A DNA stretch of 64,000 bases from Cristatella mucedo (lineage: Eukaryota > Bryozoa > Phylactolaemata > Cristatellidae): the NCBI GenBank assembly GCA_009760855.2, contig WPIO01000043.1, forward strand, positions 622,001 to 686,000, in the 5' to 3' direction. Under the pieces are notes generated by a model. The model made no database searches, was not told the DNA's origin, and saw only the letters and a program-made list of their open reading frames with translations. This document shows, one piece after another, positions 23,256-33,208 of this stretch. Each line of letters begins with the position of its first letter. Within the stretch, counting starts at the first letter, position 1. Made by a program: the position numbers and the translations under genes.

Positions 23256-24387
23256 ATGAATGCTGACCTGACAGACGAGCTACTCCGGAGGTCGGCCGAG
23301 CTGGCCAGCCTCGTGGGCAGCCTGCCCACTGCCGACACAGGCGACAGTGGAAGCAATGGTAGCGGTAGCAGCAGCAGCCTAGAGCGGATACGTTCGCTTC
23401 TGGAGCACGTGACCGACTCGTTGAGGGCCAAGCTGCTACCGTCTGCACCGGCTCAGCAGCAGGCGGGTCAGGATGGCGTCGGGAGCAGCAGCAGCAGCAG
23501 CAGTGGCCAGATTGCCTTCCACGTGCAGCCAGATCGGCAAGTGCCAGCTGGCGACCATGGCCTGTCGACATTTGGGCAGGAGCTTCGGCGGCGGGATGCC
23601 GCCATGTTCGCCAGCCTTGACCCTTATCCCATGCCTCGCCGACGCTCCGGTCGGCAGACGAAGCCGGTCGGGCGGTTCTTGGAGTCGACACTGGACGCTG
23701 GCGCCACTGCTGCCGGTCCTGGTGGCTGCAGTGGTCGCAGCAACGTTGAGGATGGCAGCGATGTCGCAGTGACTTCACCGAGCAGGGACGGTCGTGCAAA
23801 CGAGAGTGGCGTCATCTGCCAGAGTGACAGCAATGGCGCAGCTGCTAGCAGGCGCGGTGACACCACCGTGGCGACGGCGGCGAGCGAGCTTGGGAGGCAG
23901 GAGCAGCTGCAGCCGGCGTCGTCACGGATTCCTGTCAGTTCAGAGGAGGCCGGCATGTCCGGTCGTGCGACCAAGTCGCTCACCGCCATGCCAGCTGCTG
24001 CTGGCGCCGAGTGTGCTCCGCCGGATGGGGCTTGCTGCCACGACAATGGCGACTGGCGAGGCAAAGCCAAGTCGGCGGCGCGTGGCCGCCGAGGCCGGCC
24101 TGGGCGCAGGGGTCGGCGCTGGCAGAGGCGGCCGCTGAAGGAGCGGGAGCAAGACGGCGGCTGCAGCGGAAACGGTCGCACTGAGTGCCCCGACTGTGGC
24201 AAGCAGCTGCGCGCGTCATCGCTGCCGCTGCACACCAAGCTGAAGCACTCGGCCGAGGCGGAGCAGCGCGTGCCGTGCCCCGACTGTGGCAAGCTGCTGA
24301 AGCCGGCGTCAATGCAAGCCCACGTCTATGGCCAGCACGGACCTGGCAGTCGGGACGAGGACGACTCGGCATGCGACAGCACGAGCG
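23256..24387 (+). CDS. C2H2 zinc-finger protein, exon 1 (residues 1-377 of 992)
   Basis: First coding exon of a large zinc-finger protein, probably a nuclear transcription regulator. The ATG at 23256 has G at -3. The first 300 residues are low complexity (Ser/Gly/Ala-rich, acidic start MNADLTDELLRR). A strongly basic Arg/Gly stretch (RGRRGRPGRRGRRW), resembling an AT-hook or NLS, lies near residues 275-290. Two fingers follow, CPDCGKQLRASSLPLH... (311-331) and CPDCGKLLKPASMQAH... (341-361), both with 11 rather than 12 residues between Cys and His pairs. The exon ends at donor AGCG|GTAGGT in phase 1. The base after codon 377 joins AC of exon 2 to give an Asp that continues an acidic run. Past the donor the frame runs into a LINE, so the longer ORF is artificial. 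Confidence 0.8.
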
Positions 24388-24392
24388 GTAGG

Positions 24393-24520
24393 TTAATAAT
24401 AATAATAATAATGCACCTGATAAAGCGCCCTCAGAGAACTCAATCTATCTCTAGGCGCTTTACATTTGCTGGAAAGGGAAGTGCAATTGAATGGTGAGTA
24501 ATATCATGCTTGGTTGGGAC
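24393..24520 (-). mobile_element. LINE-A 3' end inserted at the start of the intron
   Basis: TTAATAATAATAATAATAAT tail, intact hairpin (AAAGCGCCCTCAGAGAACTC / AGGCGCTTTAC) and about 60 bp of the 3' region, truncated at CATGCTTGGTT. It starts about five bases after the GT of the exon-1 donor. Confidence 0.8.
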
Positions 24521-25170
24521 GCCCGCTGCTGTGCAGCTCCATGCTCAGTGCCCGTGTGCTCTGACATGTCAGCGGAAATGCTGCTGCTGGCATGGCATGC
24601 ACGCTTTTCAAACAAATGGTTTTTGCGATTCTCATTCCGTTAGTGCTGTGCGCTGTAAGCCCGTGCTTGCCGCCTAAACTTTGGGTGCTATTGCGGCCTC
24701 CTTGCAGCTAGTGAGTTGCTTGTGGCCTCCTTGTGGCCTGTGTGCAGTCTGCTGATGCTGAAAAGGTCATGCATAGACTGGCAGCGGTGGTGAGTGGGTA
24801 TGCGTATCAATGTCGCTTGTTAAGTTTTTCCATTGTCGCTTCTATTTTTCGGATTTCGGATGGTGAAAAACTCAGTTGTTCTTGTCAGTCTTAAACGTCA
24901 TTAGTACCAGCAGGGCTTCACAGCACAGGCTGCCAGCATCGGCTTCCAGCCCAGCAGCGCTCCGACTTGAAGGCTGCATTTCCTCACTCGTTTCGTATCA
25001 CTCACTTGTCTCTCCGCTCACTTGCTCCGGCTTGCCGATTTGTGAAGTTCTCATATCTCGGCTTTATACGCTTGATAAAGCGCCCTGAGATGAGCATTTC
25101 AGGTGAGGGAGTCGTGAGCCACACCATAAGCACGAATGGACCAGCGGTTGTGTTTCTGCTGTCTTTCCAG
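24521..25170 (+). other. Intron of the second zinc-finger gene
   Basis: No exon is evident. A partial LINE-A-like hairpin (CTTGATAAAGCGCCCTGAGA) occurs near 25069. Confidence 0.4.
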
Positions 25171-25174
25171 AGCT

Positions 25175-25375
25175 AAACGACAAGACGCAGTAATGTCTCT
25201 GGGTCATAACCCGGCGGTAAGGTGGTTACTTTTCAAGACCGAGGTCATGGGTTCGAGTCGTGCAATGGACGGTCCTTTAGTGACCACTGCAAGCCCGGTG
25301 GTGATAGCTGTGAAGGCTCTTTTGCTGCTGCTAGAGCTCACTGCCGGTAGATTCACTTCACTGTCGTTATAGAAT
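25175..25375 (+). mobile_element. SINE-2 copy, plus strand (intronic)
   Basis: Sense copy: GGCGGTAAGGTGGTTACTTT, B box GGGTTCGAGTCGTGC, core GGTGGTGATAGCTGTGAAGG and CTCTTTTGCTGCTGC. Confidence 0.65.
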
Positions 25376-26278
25376 TATGCGTCTATTACACTCCGTGAAG
25401 TACTGGTTATACTGAATTACTGGTCGCGATCTTGCCACGTGAAGGAAGTGCCTCGTGACGGAAGAACTTTCTCACTTTAATTAGTAGATATAAATGAGGC
25501 TGTTAAATTAGCTTACATTTATTACTCGTCTGCTTCCCTTCTTCGTCTCTTAGTCACACCCTCTCTTACCCTGCCTCTCTGCTTAGGAGTATTACTCGAG
25601 CTCGCGACAAGCCACCAGAAAACTTGTTTGAATGCAGTGACAGCACTTCGAGTGAAAGCGGGTTTGTATGGTCCTACGGGAAAGGGTTTTTATAGCATCA
25701 TATGCCAGCTTGATATTTGCCTATGCACTTCATGGTCGCTAAAGAAAAGCTCATGAAAGTGTGCAAATTTTCTGGCAAGCACTCACAGCAGTGCTGGACG
25801 ACAGCTGCAGTAAGGCGGTGAGATCGGCAAAGTTTGCAGCCGGAGGTAAGCCACTTTGACTCGCCGGCATCCAGCCATATAAGGTGCAGGCAAGGCAGCG
25901 GGTGGCAGTTAAAATGAGCGATGATTTTTTACTGATGAGCTGCTGCGTGGGATCCGGGGAGGGGGGTCGTGTGCAAAGTCGAGGCAGAGCTTTCAGCGCC
26001 CAGCAGGCAGCACAGTTCTGAGTTACCGAAAAAAGCCATTTAGCCTGCACAGTTGGTGATGCAATAAGCGCAAAGTGATTAATAAATCGAAGACCTTCAG
26101 CTACTTACCTTTTTGCCTGCCTCAGGTGGGGGTCGTGGTGCACGGTGGCCGTGACTTGTGCCCAGCCTGCTTGCTGGTGCTGTTGCATCGGCAGCTTCTG
26201 CTTTGCACAGGTGCTCCTGCTGCCGGCCTTGCATGCGCTCGCAGGAAGTCCACGCTTTCGTTTGGCTTTATTTGGCAG
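25376..26278 (+). other. Remainder of the intron with two possible acceptors
   Basis: Intron 24388-26278 ends at TTTGGCTTTATTTGGCAG. The pyrimidine-rich CCTGCCTCAG at 26125 is a better-looking acceptor but would read into TGA at 26152 in the required phase. TCGGCAG at 26194 would also keep frame and add 28 residues. Confidence 0.45.
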
Positions 26279-28125
26279 ACGACGACGACAACGACGGTGT
26301 GGGCAGTGTCGTGAACAGACCCATCTACCAATGCGCTCTGTGTCCTGTGTCGCAGCAGCCGGCACGAGCCGCCGACTCGGGTGGGTGCGACAGCTCAGCT
26401 GAGCCATCTCAGCCTTCACCCCAGCAGCAGCAGCAGCAGCAGCAGTGGCGGCCCTTCACAGCTTCCAAGTACGACCGCCTGCTGGCACACGTCAAATCTA
26501 GCCACCTCACGGTGTCGTCGCACCCTGCTACGAATGCCGGCAGTGGTGGCACCACCTATCGACGGCGAGACACACTCACGTGCCCTGCTTGCGGCCGCGC
26601 GCTCAAGCTCGGCGGCACGACAAAGGACGGCTACCAGCGCGTGCTGCACCACTTGAGCATCAAGCACGGCCGACCGCTGCCCGACTACTTCGAGTACGCG
26701 CTGTGCGACCGCTGCGACTACCGAGCGTATAGTGCCAAGCTGCTCAAGGACCACTGTGCCTACAGCCACGGCGAGCGCTCGAACGTGGCGGCTGTGGCGT
26801 CGTCATCCGACGGCGGCGCCTGCAGCAGCAAGGTGGCTTGTCCCGAGTGCGGCAAGTGCGTCGCCCGCGCCTACCTCAAGCGGCACCTCGCCTCCGCTCA
26901 CTGCCCGCCCGCGTCGACGGCAGCCGGCAGCTCCGCGTCGTCGTTAGGCGGCGGTGCTGAGGCGCTACAGGTGTCGGCTGCCGGGCCGGAGCGGCGTGCA
27001 TGCGAGCATTGCGGCAAGCGCGTGGCCGGCGCTCAGAATCTGGCGCGGCACGTGCGCCGCGTGCACCTGAAGCAGCGCGACCACTTGTGCCACCTCTGCT
27101 CGGCGCAGTTCTTTGAGCGCAAGGAGCTACACGCGCACCTGTTCGCCAAGCACGACGTCAACCTGTCGGGCCGCGCCGTGCTGGCGTGCGGCGAGTGCGA
27201 CTTTCGCGCCGTCCACCGCGAGGTGCTCGCCAAGCACAGGCTCGCAGCGCACGTGACGAGTCGAGAGCATGCGTGTGCGCTCTGCTTCAAGGCGTTCAAG
27301 ACGCGGGCCGTGCTGAAGCAGCACCACCTGGTGGTGCACGGGCGAGACGCTGCCACCGCTGCTGCGACGGCCGCCGGTGTCTCGGGAGGCGGCGCAGCCG
27401 CATATGAGCCGTATGCGTGCACGATGTGCTCGTTCCGCAGCCACGCGCGGCAGTATTTGCAGCGCCATCTCAAGATCCACGCGACTGAGAAGCGCTACCG
27501 ATGTGGCGAGTGCCCCTATGCCAGCCACTTCCTCGAAAACGTCAAGAAGCACAGGCGAAACGTCCACGAGAGGCAGGCGAGGTCAGCCGCTGCCGCCTTG
27601 GCTGTGGCTGTCATCGATGTACCCCTTACTAGCAGCGCTGGCGACGGTGCACTGGTCCCGGGTGATGAAGCACTCGCTGCGTTGCCGCAAACGCAGCAGC
27701 GCCAGGCGATACTGGTAGGTGGCATACCCGTGTTGCCGGGCATCAGCATGGCAGGCAGCAACACTGCAAATCGTCAGCAGCAGCAGCAACCCATCGTCGC
27801 CGCACTGGCACCTCGGCCAGTGTCCGGAGGCCTCGTTTGTGGCACCGCAGCAGGAGCGCCTGCCGGCAGCGCAACGATGCAGCTGAGGGAGATTTGCAGT
27901 GGCGGGGCTCCGGCAACGACGACGGGTCAAGACGTGGTGGTGCTGGTGGGCGGCGGCTTCAGCTCGATGTCATCGCCGGCTGTCACGGCCGGCCAAGTGG
28001 TGATGCAGTCAAGCGATGTGGTGACGATGAACGAGCTGCAGCGGATGATGATGGGCTCGGCGTTGGCCACCGAGATGCACAGCACGATGCCAGGGTCGAC
28101 GATGGCCAGCTTTCGGCCGGGCTAG
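26279..28125 (+). CDS. C2H2 zinc-finger protein, exon 2 (residues 378-992)
   Basis: The main zinc-finger exon. After an acidic run and a poly-Gln tract (about 426-433) come ten fingers: A C396/C399...H448/H453 (48 residues between pairs), B C479/C482...H502/H507 (19) followed by GRPLP, C C520/C523/H536/H541, D C565/C568/H580/H585 (11), then six regular fingers from about 619 to 807 (CEHC, CHLC, CGEC, CALC, CTMC, CGEC). A-B-C-D match the four fingers of the gene at 981-2642 in order and spacing. The C-terminal 185 residues are Ala/Gly/Gln/Met-rich without fingers, a possible activation or repression region. Finger linkers are not TGEKP, so this is not a KRAB-type array. Stop TAG at 28123. Targets are unknown. 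Confidence 0.88.
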
Positions 28126-28756
28126 TGCTTCCTCTCCAGCTGCGGCGGCAACGGCCGGAGACGAGTCGTCGAGGCTGGCGAATGCATCGGCATCTGCGGG
28201 GCACATCTGTCAAGCATCTACCGAGCACGCGAGGACGCCACCACCACTCTTGCAGTTTTCACCCGAGCTGCAGCACGTCAGCACTTGCTTTGGATGGCAG
28301 CTACGAAGTGCATGGAGCGCAGTGACGGACGTCAATGGGAATCCTTTCCGCCAAGCTGCGCTCTTGTCACGGACTGAATGCCGCACGTCCAAGTCGTCAA
28401 CGATGCACGACATTTCACAAGCCTAACATGAGCCGAACAGAAACATATGAGAAGAAACTGCTTTGCTTATAATTCATTTATATAGCTGTGAATGTAGGCT
28501 GAAAAGCGAACGGCACCTGGTTGACAGCCAAAGGAGGCTTGCTGCGATCAGCTGGTATCAAACCCGACCTCAGTGTGTAAGCGTGTGTCAAAGCTTTAAA
28601 TGTATCTCCCTGAGTGCCTAGCCGATTGCTTGGGTCGACACCACGTCCCGCTTTGGTCTAGCGATGGCTACGGACTTCTAGGTCAAGGTGATGTGGAAAG
28701 TTGCTCTTTGTTTGTGCGGCTAATGTACGAATCAAGACTGGCGTGCCAATACGGCT
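28126..28756. other. Gap between two convergent genes
   Basis: 3' ends of the zinc-finger gene (plus) and the glutaredoxin-like gene (minus) meet here. No plus-strand AATAAA was found soon after 28125, so the zinc-finger 3' UTR end is unplaced. Confidence 0.4.
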
Positions 28757-28762
28757 TTTATT
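28757..28762 (-). terminator. Poly(A) signal AATAAA of the glutaredoxin-like gene
   Basis: AATAAA on the minus strand about 125 bp after the stop codon at 28887; the spacing suits a short 3' UTR. Confidence 0.55.
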
Positions 28763-28886
28763 TAAAAAAATCGTGCCGACGCTTACATAACAACCTCTTA
28801 GCTGCCGAGGTTGCGAGATTGATCTTCTGAAACACGAGTGGTTGCATAAAGCGCTCTTGCAGCAGAGGCCTTGCGGTAGGTGAAAG

Positions 28887-29069
28887 CTAGACACTTGCCT
28901 GGTTTTGCTGACGACAGAATTCGCCCAGAGCACGGTCGAGTGACTGCTTATCGACTCGGTGCTTCATGAGGTAAGATCCGTTGAAGTGAAACACCGGTAT
29001 CTCGTAACGGTAGCGATTATACCATCGGCTGTTTTCTGCCAACGCTATGTCGACAATCTCTAGCTTCAC
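28887..29069 (-). CDS. C5orf63: Glutaredoxin-like protein (C5orf63/DUF836 family), exon 2
   Basis: Second exon, 60 codons plus stop. It starts at acceptor GGATTGTAG|GTGAAG in phase 0 and reads VKLEIVDIALAENSRWYNRY, then IPVFHFNG and MKHRV. In known family members the same stretch is VDI..ENS.WYE.Y..DIPVFHLNG with the cis-proline of the thioredoxin fold (here IPVF). Joined to exon 1 it aligns to the family without a gap across the splice site. Confidence 0.85.
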   Translation of the reverse strand: MKLEIVDIALAENSRWYNRYRYEIPVFHFNGSYLMKHRVDKQSLDRALGEFCRQQNQASV

Positions 29070-29151
29070 CTACAATCCTTGCTTTACTGAGACAGTTGGC
29101 GCGACTGGACGATAACTGAAGCCCATGCAGCGGATCGCCGGCCCTACGAAC

Positions 29152-29334
29152 CTTATCGCTGTACTGTTGCAACTCCTCTTCAGCAACGTCACACAGCGAG
29201 CAGCCGTCCTTCGAATACATAGTTAAAATGGGAAGGCTTTTTCCGGCTGAAGACGAAGTGCAAAGTGTCCGACGAGGAACGACGCTGGCCACAGCAGCAC
29301 AGGCTAGCTTGAGCCCTCCGGCTAGCAGGCGCAT
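29152..29334 (-). CDS. C5orf63: Glutaredoxin-like protein (C5orf63/DUF836 family), exon 1
   Basis: First exon, 61 codons from the ATG at 29334. The first 30 residues (MRLLAGGLKLACAAVASVVP, then RR) are basic and hydrophobic with no acid, like a mitochondrial presequence (inference). LPILTMYSKDGCSLCD follows, with a CSLC redox-type motif where family members have CPLC. Donor GATAAG|GTTCGT in phase 0; the intron (29070-29151) is only 82 bp. The joined protein is 121 residues, a single thioredoxin-fold domain as in the family, whose biochemical role is poorly defined. It is convergent with the zinc-finger gene. The identification rests on both conserved blocks and is firm at family level. Confidence 0.85.
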
Positions 29335-29598
29335 CGCGAGAGTTGCTCACGGACGAAATGGCTTCGTTGTGACAGCCGGGGTGGAGGTGTGGGCGTGACG
29401 CCGCTCGTCTCGCTGCCACACCCCAAACCGCCCGCCATTGCGGCTCCGTTGTGTGACATCGCCGAATTTGAGGCGCACACCCGCCTCAATAACTAATATT
29501 AATATGCACTCGGAGACAGATAGAGAGATACGTGGGCCGCTGTCTACTGTCGCAGCCTCCTCCATGAACCATTTGCCTATCTCGCCTGGCGTTCCCCG
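29335..29598. other. 5' flank of the glutaredoxin-like gene
   Basis: Presumed promoter for the minus-strand gene; GC-rich near 29380-29470. No element is assigned. Confidence 0.35.
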
Positions 29599-29599
29599 T

Positions 29600-29752
29600 G
29601 GTAAATTAATAAATTAAATTCGTTTGTATATCGCTCTAAGAGAACTTAATCTCTATACAAGCACTTTTCGTATGCCGCAGGGATCTAGCCCACGACCTTA
29701 GTATTTAAAAGGCAAGCGCCTTACCCCAGAACCAAGCTGTAGGCGTGGCCTT
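29600..29752 (-). mobile_element. SINE-1 copy, minus strand
   Basis: Minus strand: CTTGGTTCTGGGGTAAGGCG head, GGTCGTGGGCTAGATCCC (B-box-like), hairpin AGTGCTTGTATAGAGATTAA...TCTCTTAGAGCG, then an A/T tail. Confidence 0.65.
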
Positions 29753-29983
29753 ACCGTTATGTTGTTCCTCCATAGCCGGACTCCAAACCACTCCGGCCAA
29801 CAGATGGGCGGGCTGAGCACCAGCTTGTCAGGCGCTGCAATCGGGCCGTAATGGTTGACTAAGCTCGATTTAATTGTGAAGGGTCAGCTGGGTCGTGTGA
29901 CCCGACTCGTGCTGAAGCGACCTACTTTCTGTCTGCCTCTGCGTCGGCCTGTACGCATGCTATCCCCTCTCACCGTCTATCGC

Positions 29984-29985
<2 letters not shown>
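29753..29985. other. No feature recognised
   Basis: No gene or familiar repeat. Confidence 0.3.

Positions 29986-30026
<41 letters not shown>
29986..30026. repeat. (CT)n microsatellite
   Basis: About 20 uninterrupted CT units. Confidence 0.95.
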
Positions 30027-30029
<3 letters not shown>

Positions 30030-30241
30030 GTAGCTTCGCGCCACGAGTTCCGGAGCGGCGTACGCGGCGGCTACTACTACATCGATATGTACGCTCGCCC
30101 GCTTGCTTCAGCTACCTGCAAATACAGCCGTCGTCTTCTCGCCCACAGCCCGCCTCACATCGTTCTTTATTCTTAGCCGAGCCGCTGCCGCCAACGCCTG
30201 AAAAATATCTCGGCTGTCATGATCTGGCTGATGTAGCGTCC

Positions 30242-30392
30242 CCAAAAATATAACTAATTTTTAAAGCGCCCTGAGAGAACTTAATCTGTATTCAGGCGCT
30301 TCACATCGGCCTTGGGGCTCCAGCCCGAGACCTCAGCCGGACCTTGGTCGGGACGAGCACCTTAACCGCTGGACCAAACCAGTTCGGCACCC
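30242..30392 (-). mobile_element. SINE-1 copy, minus strand
   Basis: Plus-strand AAAGCGCCCTGAGAGAACTT...ATTCAGGCGCTTCAC hairpin, then CCCGAGACCTCAGCC and ACCTTAACCGCTGGACC. The best-kept hairpin among SINE-1 copies. Confidence 0.65.
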
Positions 30393-31435
30393 CAACGTTT
30401 CGCTGCCCGTTCGGATCGTTAGTACTTCGCTTGCCAGAGATGGATCAGCTCTCTAAGCTTCAACTTTATATCAGTAGTGCTTGAAAAGATCTCAAAACTA
30501 GAACACGATTGATGCAGACTCTACCAGAAGGATAAGACCTCGATGCACCGTTGCACGTCCGTTTGACTCTTCGACTTAATCAGGTTAGTCACTAGAATCA
30601 TCCCAGCAATCCGGTCTAGACTGCCTACAATTTAGTTGGACAGTCTGTGGAGTACGAAAAACGACGTTCTGCAGAATTCTTGAAAGAATAATTTGTGCTG
30701 GCCGGCAGCAAAAAGCGTCCCACAATTGTGTTGCAGCGAATCGGAAGTAGATTTTCAGCTATTACGACATGCCGATTCAGCGACCGTAGCACATACTTAG
30801 GGGCACAAAGTATATGACTTGCAAGTGCACAACGATCGCGGCATTGTGTAGCGCCCTGCTGGCCTTGGCTGAATTTTAGCGAGAACAAAAGCTGTTCGGC
30901 GCCGGGCTAGAGCCCCTTTGTCCTGGAGCAGTGAGCCAGAGAGGAGCGTCAGTGCGATTGCAGTGAGCAGAGAGGAGCGTCAGTGCGGTTAGAGAGGAAG
31001 CGCTTAAGAGCAAGCCAGGAAGCTCTCTGACCAGCGGTGGCGAGTCGGCCTTTAGAATTGGTCCGATACCCGCGGGAGCGGCTGATTGATGTTGACTGGC
31101 CTGTCAACCTTCGCCATCACTCTGTCCAAAAAGAATCGTGTGGAACCCATTCGCCATTCAAGCTGGACAGAGGGGACATTCCAGTGGCCTAGTGCCAGTA
31201 TTAGTTCCTTACCGTAATGGGCCATGGTGTCGGGCCCAATACCACTAAGCTCTTGCCCCATTGTCTCAGCCAAGTATTTAACAGTCGAGCGACGCTCGCT
31301 CTGGGTCTCTAGTCTTTGGTCCGGCTTCGACGCCGCCGCACTCGTTTCTCTGAAAGCGAGGGAGGAGGGCGGGCTGTTCGCCGGCGATTGACGGAACAGG
31401 ACGAGACAGTGCTAGGAGGATTCGGTGGACTCCAC
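30393..31435. other. No gene recognised; possible outer part of the LTR element
   Basis: Contains two direct repeats of GAGAGGAGCGTCAGTGCG (near 30940 and 30970) and a TATTTAA box near 31273. It may be the 5' part of the element that follows. Confidence 0.3.
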
Positions 31436-31439
31436 CGAA

Positions 31440-32340
31440 CACGGTCGTATCGCGCCCGAGCTGGCATTTTGTGTTCTTTCGTGTTCTGTTTGTGCGCGCT
31501 AGCACGTGGTCTCGGTATTGGGGTTTGCCGGTGCGAGCTAGGCGTAGTTAGCGTGTGTGGAGCCCTAGTTCACCGGTCAGGGTTTGGGCTCCGTTTTGCG
31601 CTTCAGTGTGGAGAAGTATTTCCTCCGCAGGAGTGCTTGAGTTGGCGCGTGTGGAATATTCCTGTCGCACTGTTGGAAACCGAGTTCTAGTTCACCGGTC
31701 AGGGTTTAGACTCTGGTTCGGGCTCCCGTCTATTTGGGTCGTTTCCCATTATACACGTAAGTAGCCCCAGTGTGAAGACGTATTTCCTCCGCAGGAGTGC
31801 TTGAGTTGGCGTGTGTGGAGTATTCCGGCCGCACTGGTGGAAACCGAGTTCTAGTTCACCGGTCAGGGTTTAGACTCCGGTACGCGCTTCAGTGCGGAGG
31901 AGTATTCCCTCCGCAAGAGTGTTTTAAGTTGGCGTGTTTGGGGTATTCCCTCGGCACAGGCAGGAACGGATTCCTAGTTCACCGGTTAGGGTTTAGGGTC
32001 CGGGTCGCGCTTAGTGTGGAGGAGTATTCCCTCCGCAAGAGTGTTGGTGCAGTTGAGAACGTGCGAGGAGTGTGGAGATAAAGCTGAACTAGACGCGCAG
32101 CGACTTTGTGCGCTTGCGAATAAAGTTCAGTAAAATCCCCAATCTGTGTGTCTCGCTTTCCAATTCACGCCGCGGACTCACGACCTCCTTTAGTGACGGT
32201 AAGCAGGTTAGCGCCAGAAACGCTCGTTTCGTGGCGGCCAGCTTATTGCGCGTAGGCGCGCACCGAACGGCATTAGGCGATAGGCTACGCCGCTAGGTAA
32301 GCGGCAGGTCAAGCTTACCCCGCCGAGCCTTCGGCGTTAC
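31440..32340 (+). mobile_element. Putative LTR, plus strand, with tandem U3 units
   Basis: Four imperfect units each with GTTCACCGGTYAGGGTTTRG (near 31568, 31690, 31853, 31977) and CCTCCGCARGAGTG, then AATAAA at 32119-32124 and an end CGGCGTTACA. The reverse complement is at 9438-10140. Enhancer-like repeats, a poly(A) signal and a CA end fit a retrotransposon LTR; the 5' TG end and target duplication are not determined. Confidence 0.5.
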
Positions 32341-32505
32341 AATTGCATGCACCATTTTGCCATGTCAATGGAATCGTCGTGGAATAAAGTGCGGAAACAG
32401 TATAATACGCAAAATAAGGTGCTTATTGAGTACACAAAACCACGAGGTTTCGCAAAGATGCAAAGCTCCTGAGAATGACGATCGTTCTCTCCGTATAAAC
32501 TAATT
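32341..32505. other. No feature recognised
   Basis: A short spacer between the LTR and the duplicated block. Confidence 0.3.
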
Positions 32506-32516
32506 ACATATATAAG

Positions 32517-32588
32517 TCCCTAGTGGTCTAGTGTCTAGGATCCGGCACTTTCACCGCCGTGGCCCAGGTTAGATTCCCAGCTAGAAAA
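32517..32588 (+). pseudogene. tRNA-Glu-like SINE head, decayed
   Basis: TCCCTAGTGGTCTAGTGTCT then CACTTTCACCGCC. The acceptor and T stems are broken (AGATTCCCAGCTAGAAA), so it is a relic of the element better kept at 36501. Confidence 0.6.
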
Positions 32589-32956
32589 AATTCCTTTTAC
32601 TCAGGTCGAGGTTCGAGACCTGTTGTGGGAATGATCCCTTCGTGATAGCCGCTAAGCATATTCTGTCAAACAAGGTGGTTAAAAAAGGTAAAACAATTTT
32701 TTCAAGGCACGTATTTAGTAAATTAGTTTCCACACTGGATTCCGACAAATAAAAGGTGTACGATTACCCATCGTAAGAAAAGAACTGATAGCCGACCTCA
32801 TTGAACTGAATTACCTTTCCTAGAGGTTCAATATAAATGAGAATAGAGAAAACCTAGTGAGAACACTTGTGAGTTCACATAGGTTACAAATCTGCTGAAT
32901 GAATGCGGATTTCGGATTGAACACAGCAGCAGTACGATTCGATCGAAGCCAGAGTC

Positions 32957-33208
32957 TCATCTGCCTAACCAATCGTTGCTCTCAATAGTTCGAGTAGCAA
33001 GCACTTCGTTATCGATAGTGTAAAGCGGAGCTGATAGATCGAGCGTGGCAGTGACTTTGCCATCATTCCCGTTGCAGCACTGAGAGAAGTGCAGCTCGGA
33101 GAGAAGGTATGCTTGTATATGTGTACTGTATGTACTGCCTATTTTGTAATTGTCGGCACGAAATCTTCGAGGCATTGTAGAGCAAAATTGAGCGATCGAT
33201 GAAAACAC
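32957..33208 (-). pseudogene. LINE reverse-transcriptase relic in the duplicated unit
   Basis: The minus frame holds TATLDLSAPLYTIDNEVLA, matching LDLSAAFDTINHQVLL of the LINE-A copy at 39.8-40.0 kb (RT palm, first Asp motif). Sister relics are at 36933-37163 and about 42700-42800. Confidence 0.55.

Noticed and set aside
24388-24497. Extension of the zinc-finger exon 1 ORF to 24497
   Set aside because: The added residues (runs of Ile, then KRPQRTQSI) are translation of the LINE-A tail.
26101-26160. Strong-looking acceptor CCTGCCTCAG at 26125 for zinc-finger exon 2
   Set aside because: In the phase required by exon 1 it reads into TGA at 26152; the acceptor at 26278 keeps frame and restores an Asp run.
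31540-32060. Regular repeats at 31.5-32.0 kb as a CRISPR-like array
   Set aside because: Units are about 120 bp, imperfect and without short unique spacers; a eukaryotic LTR explains them.
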